Both the position numbers and the translations under genes were made by a program. A stretch of 64,000 nucleotides of DNA. Source: Pontibacter sp. G13 (lineage in GTDB: Bacteria; Bacteroidota; Bacteroidia; J057). Below, piece by piece: positions 61,881 to 64,000 of the stretch (positions are counted from its first letter, which is position 1; the number at the start of each line of letters is the position of its first letter). The notes under the pieces were generated by a model. The model did not search any database. It worked only from the letters and a program-made list of their open reading frames with translations, and was not told the origin of the DNA. The DNA lies in the NCBI RefSeq assembly GCF_031851795.1, contig NZ_CP134696.1, positions 5,146,001-5,210,000 on the forward strand. Direction: 5' to 3'.

Positions 61881-63518
61881 TTAAAGCTGGGGTTGAGCCG
61901 CGCGCTGATTGACCATTTGGATGGCATCTTTGCGATTGGAGACATCTAGCTTGACGTAGATATTCTGCAAGTGGAATTTGATGGTGTTGATGGATACAAA
62001 CAAGGCTTCGGCAATCTCCCGATTGGTTTTGCCAGAACATAGCTGTACGAATACCTCCAATTCTCTGTCCGAAAGCTGATCCTTCAAGAGATCGTTGATC
62101 ACTTCTGCGCTTAACTGAAATTCGCCGGGCACATTGTACTGGGTGGTTCCCAGCTCGATTTTGGCCCTAAGAACATCGAGTTCACGGGCGTATTGGGTCA
62201 TTTTTTCCTGCAACATGGCTGCACGGTGTCGCCCTCTGAAATATTGGAGGATTCCCGCTGCCAAGAAGATCAACATGATCCCCAGGCCGATCAGTAGCTG
62301 AAGTTGATTTTTTTGAACCTCCTGTTGATGGAGCGCTTCCCATTCGGCTGCTTTTCTTCTCTCTTTCTCTGTTTCGTATTGAGTCTCTAGATCGGCAATC
62401 CGTTCCTTAAGATCGATCGATTGGACAGAATCTCGCAGGGACACCCATTCTTTGAAAAACGCCAACGCAGCTTGCGGATTTTGGAGCATTTCATGTCCCT
62501 CGGACAAGGATTTGAGGGTTTTGATTCGCTCATTCTGCATCTCCATTTGTTCGAAACTGGCCAATCCAGCCTCCATTTCGGCGAGCGAATGAGGGTTGGG
62601 CGACTTCTGAAAGGCAATTTGCGCCAAGCCCACGCGCGTCATGGACAACTCGATCTTGTATTGAGCCGGATGTTGTAAAAAATGTGCTTGAGCGGCCTCT
62701 ATTGGAGATTTGGCGTCTTCGAATTGATTGAGCTTCACATAGGCCATCCCCAGGTTGAACTGGGTTTTCGCCCGCATCTCTTCCCATCCGGGGGTTTGGT
62801 GAAAAGGCAGAGATTGTTGGTAGTACACCACGGCAGAGTCGTAGGCCTTTTGCCCGGCGTGCAACAATCCGATACTCACCAAGGCCGCCCCCCCCCATTC
62901 GTAGATTTTGCCTGCTTGGGCCAATCGATTGGCTTCCCGATAATGAATGCCCGCCTGCGAATAATCTTTGAGCGACTCGAAGATATTGCCCTGCTGAATG
63001 TGCGCCCGGACCCAACCCGTGGTATCTTGAAGTTTCTCGGCCAAAGTCAAAACCTCCAACTGCGTGATTGCCGCGGAATCGTACATGGCCATTCTCCGAA
63101 AACAGACGGAAGTATTGTTGAGCTGCCCGATCGCTTTGGCTCCTTGGCCATTTAGGGAAAATATCTTGGCGGACCGCTGAAACCATTGGGTGGCAGGTAG
63201 ATAGTCTCCGCTGAGGAAATATACAAAGGCGGTATACGAGCAAAGCCTGGCTTGCGAAAACAGGCTGCAGGGGGAAGGATCTGTAGGAAATCCGCCCAAC
63301 TCTAGCTGCTGGATGGCCTCCCGAGAGATCCGAAGGGCCTCGGCGGTGTCGGATGACTCGTAGATCCCAATCAATTGGTAGTAGGCGATCAGCTGATCTT
63401 CTTCATCAGGTGCCGTATGGACGATGTGCCAAAGGGAATCTACTTGTTCGGCAAGTGCCGCGCCAGAGCATACACAGAGACAGGCAAGTAGGAAGAAGCA
63501 AGACCGGAGGTGGGACAT
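61881..63518 (-). CDS. TPR-containing membrane regulator with C-terminal LuxR helix-turn-helix
   Basis: 545 residues from the ATG at 63518, which opens a signal peptide (CFFLLACLCVCSGAALA). Periplasmic TPR repeats (about 30-390) lead to a coiled coil, a single membrane helix (LLIGLGIMLIFLAAGIL, about 415-435), a cytoplasmic coiled coil, and a LuxR-type HTH (LSDRELEVFVQLCSGKTNRE, then VSINTIKFHLQNIYVKLDVS). This layout, TPRs outside and HTH inside, is a common Bacteroidota one-component design for cell-surface sensing. It lacks a receiver domain. It probably shares a transcript with the hybrid kinase downstream. Confidence 0.9.
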   Translation of the reverse strand: MSHLRSCFFLLACLCVCSGAALAEQVDSLWHIVHTAPDEEDQLIAYYQLIGIYESSDTAEALRISREAIQQLELGGFPTDPSPCSLFSQARLCSYTAFVYFLSGDYLPATQWFQRSAKIFSLNGQGAKAIGQLNNTSVCFRRMAMYDSAAITQLEVLTLAEKLQDTTGWVRAHIQQGNIFESLKDYSQAGIHYREANRLAQAGKIYEWGGAALVSIGLLHAGQKAYDSAVVYYQQSLPFHQTPGWEEMRAKTQFNLGMAYVKLNQFEDAKSPIEAAQAHFLQHPAQYKIELSMTRVGLAQIAFQKSPNPHSLAEMEAGLASFEQMEMQNERIKTLKSLSEGHEMLQNPQAALAFFKEWVSLRDSVQSIDLKERIADLETQYETEKERRKAAEWEALHQQEVQKNQLQLLIGLGIMLIFLAAGILQYFRGRHRAAMLQEKMTQYARELDVLRAKIELGTTQYNVPGEFQLSAEVINDLLKDQLSDRELEVFVQLCSGKTNREIAEALFVSINTIKFHLQNIYVKLDVSNRKDAIQMVNQRAAQPQL

Positions 63519-63598
63519 GGGTACGTGATATGGCAATGAGCTCCGAAGATAAGATTTTTCGGATGGGTGGCCATATCTTTTGAAGAGGATAGAAGGAG

Positions 63599-63831
63599 GA
63601 TTTGGGCGTACCCCAGCGAATGGATATAGGGGATTCCGCTTGGATTTGTAAGCGCTGGGGCGGGCTATCCACGGGTCCGCTGTCGCTTCCGTCCTCGAAG
63701 CAATTCATGCGCTGGGCCTGTTGGGCGATACTTGAAAAAATGAGAAGGCCCAATTGGCTGAAGCTCCTTTCTCGGACTGCTCGTACCTCGCACCGTTCCT
63801 ATCCCTTACGCCGCACCAGCCAGCCGCACGG
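63599..63831 (+). repeat. dispersed structured repeat, copy G
   Basis: Left end GGATTTGGGCGTACCCCAGC, then CTATCCACGGGTCCGCTGTC, GCTTCCGTCCTCGAAG, and the right end CCTTACGCCGCACCAGCCAG followed by CCGCAC. Unlike most copies it lies between the start of one minus-strand gene and the end of another. Confidence 0.8.
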
Positions 63832-63859
63832 AGACAGACAGCATGTTTCCCCATGATGC

Positions 63860-63886
63860 AAAAAGGACCGCCCGAAGGCAGTCCTC
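63860..63886 (-). terminator. intrinsic terminator of the gene at the right edge
   Basis: On the minus strand AGGACTGCC pairs with GGCGGTCCT (one wobble) over a 4-nt loop and is followed by five T. Confidence 0.8.
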
Positions 63887-63913
63887 ATATGTTGATTGGC
63901 ATGTAGGAAGCGA

Positions 63914-64000
63914 TTAGGCTGAGCCCACCTGCGCGTCAGGGGTATCCTCTAGATTCTCCGAATCCGAATACTCCACATGGGAGCGATAGGGGAGGAATGG
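63914..64000 (-). CDS. C-terminal end of a protein running off the right edge
   Basis: The minus-strand frame entering from the edge reads 28 codons to a TAA at 63914, ending SDSENLEDTPDAQVGSA. The other two minus frames close earlier. A terminator follows 28 bp after the stop codon, which supports a real gene end. The acidic tail gives no family. Confidence 0.5.
   Translation of the reverse strand, partial: PFLPYRSHVEYSDSENLEDTPDAQVGSA

Overview
The window reads as a chromosomal segment of a Bacteroidota bacterium, most likely a free-living, probably aquatic lineage of the Saprospiria/Cytophagia type. The evidence is two kinds of type IX secretion (T9SS) C-terminal sorting domain, a carboxypeptidase-regulatory-like TonB-dependent receptor, DUF2723 and MacB/FtsX-type solo permeases, DUF1703 ATPase-nucleases, few Shine-Dalgarno sites, and a promoter of the Bacteroidota form (TTG, 20 nt, TAnnTTTG). 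I see no rRNA, tRNA, CRISPR array, insertion sequence or prophage.

Layout. 1-3.1 kb: a hybrid-type sensor kinase running off the left edge, a divergent single-domain receiver, and a threonine-synthase-like PLP enzyme. 3.6-9.2 kb: a LEA-like helical protein, a secreted serine hydrolase (SxxK/YxN/HxG), a GH133 glycogen debranching enzyme and a small secreted coiled-coil protein. 9.4-17.2 kb: a large T9SS-exported subtilase, a collagen-like lipoprotein and an outer-membrane TonB-dependent receptor. 17.2-23.3 kb: a 161-bp tandem repeat, a paraoxonase-like lactonase, a bifunctional OlsF/GlsF-type aminolipid acyltransferase, a second serine hydrolase and gluconokinase. 23.5-33 kb: a DUF2723 membrane glycosyltransferase candidate, a small outer-membrane barrel, the rplM-rpsI-rpsB operon (no tsf) and a T9SS type B adhesin-like protein. 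33.6-41 kb: an sdpR-sdpI pair with a palindromic operator, then murein recycling (AmpG permease, GH3 hexosaminidase) divergent from PBP1A.

41-50.5 kb looks accessory. It holds an unknown 218-aa protein with a clear promoter, then a co-oriented row of a KAP-family P-loop ATPase carrying two helical effector-associated-domain-like segments and TPRs, a cytochrome-b5-like protein and a VWA protein. Upstream lie two tandem DUF1703 ATPase-nucleases that are almost identical except for one internal cassette of about 375 bp. This is my best candidate for an undescribed conflict or defence locus.

50.5-64 kb: MarC, a TetR regulator with a palindromic site, two paralogous MacB/FtsX permeases separated by a long nested hairpin, a T9SS-tagged di-haem peroxidase, a two-receiver hybrid kinase, a TPR-LuxR regulator and the end of one more minus-strand gene.

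A structured dispersed repeat occurs at least eight times at seven loci. Five of the seven loci lie between convergent gene ends, next to transcription terminators.
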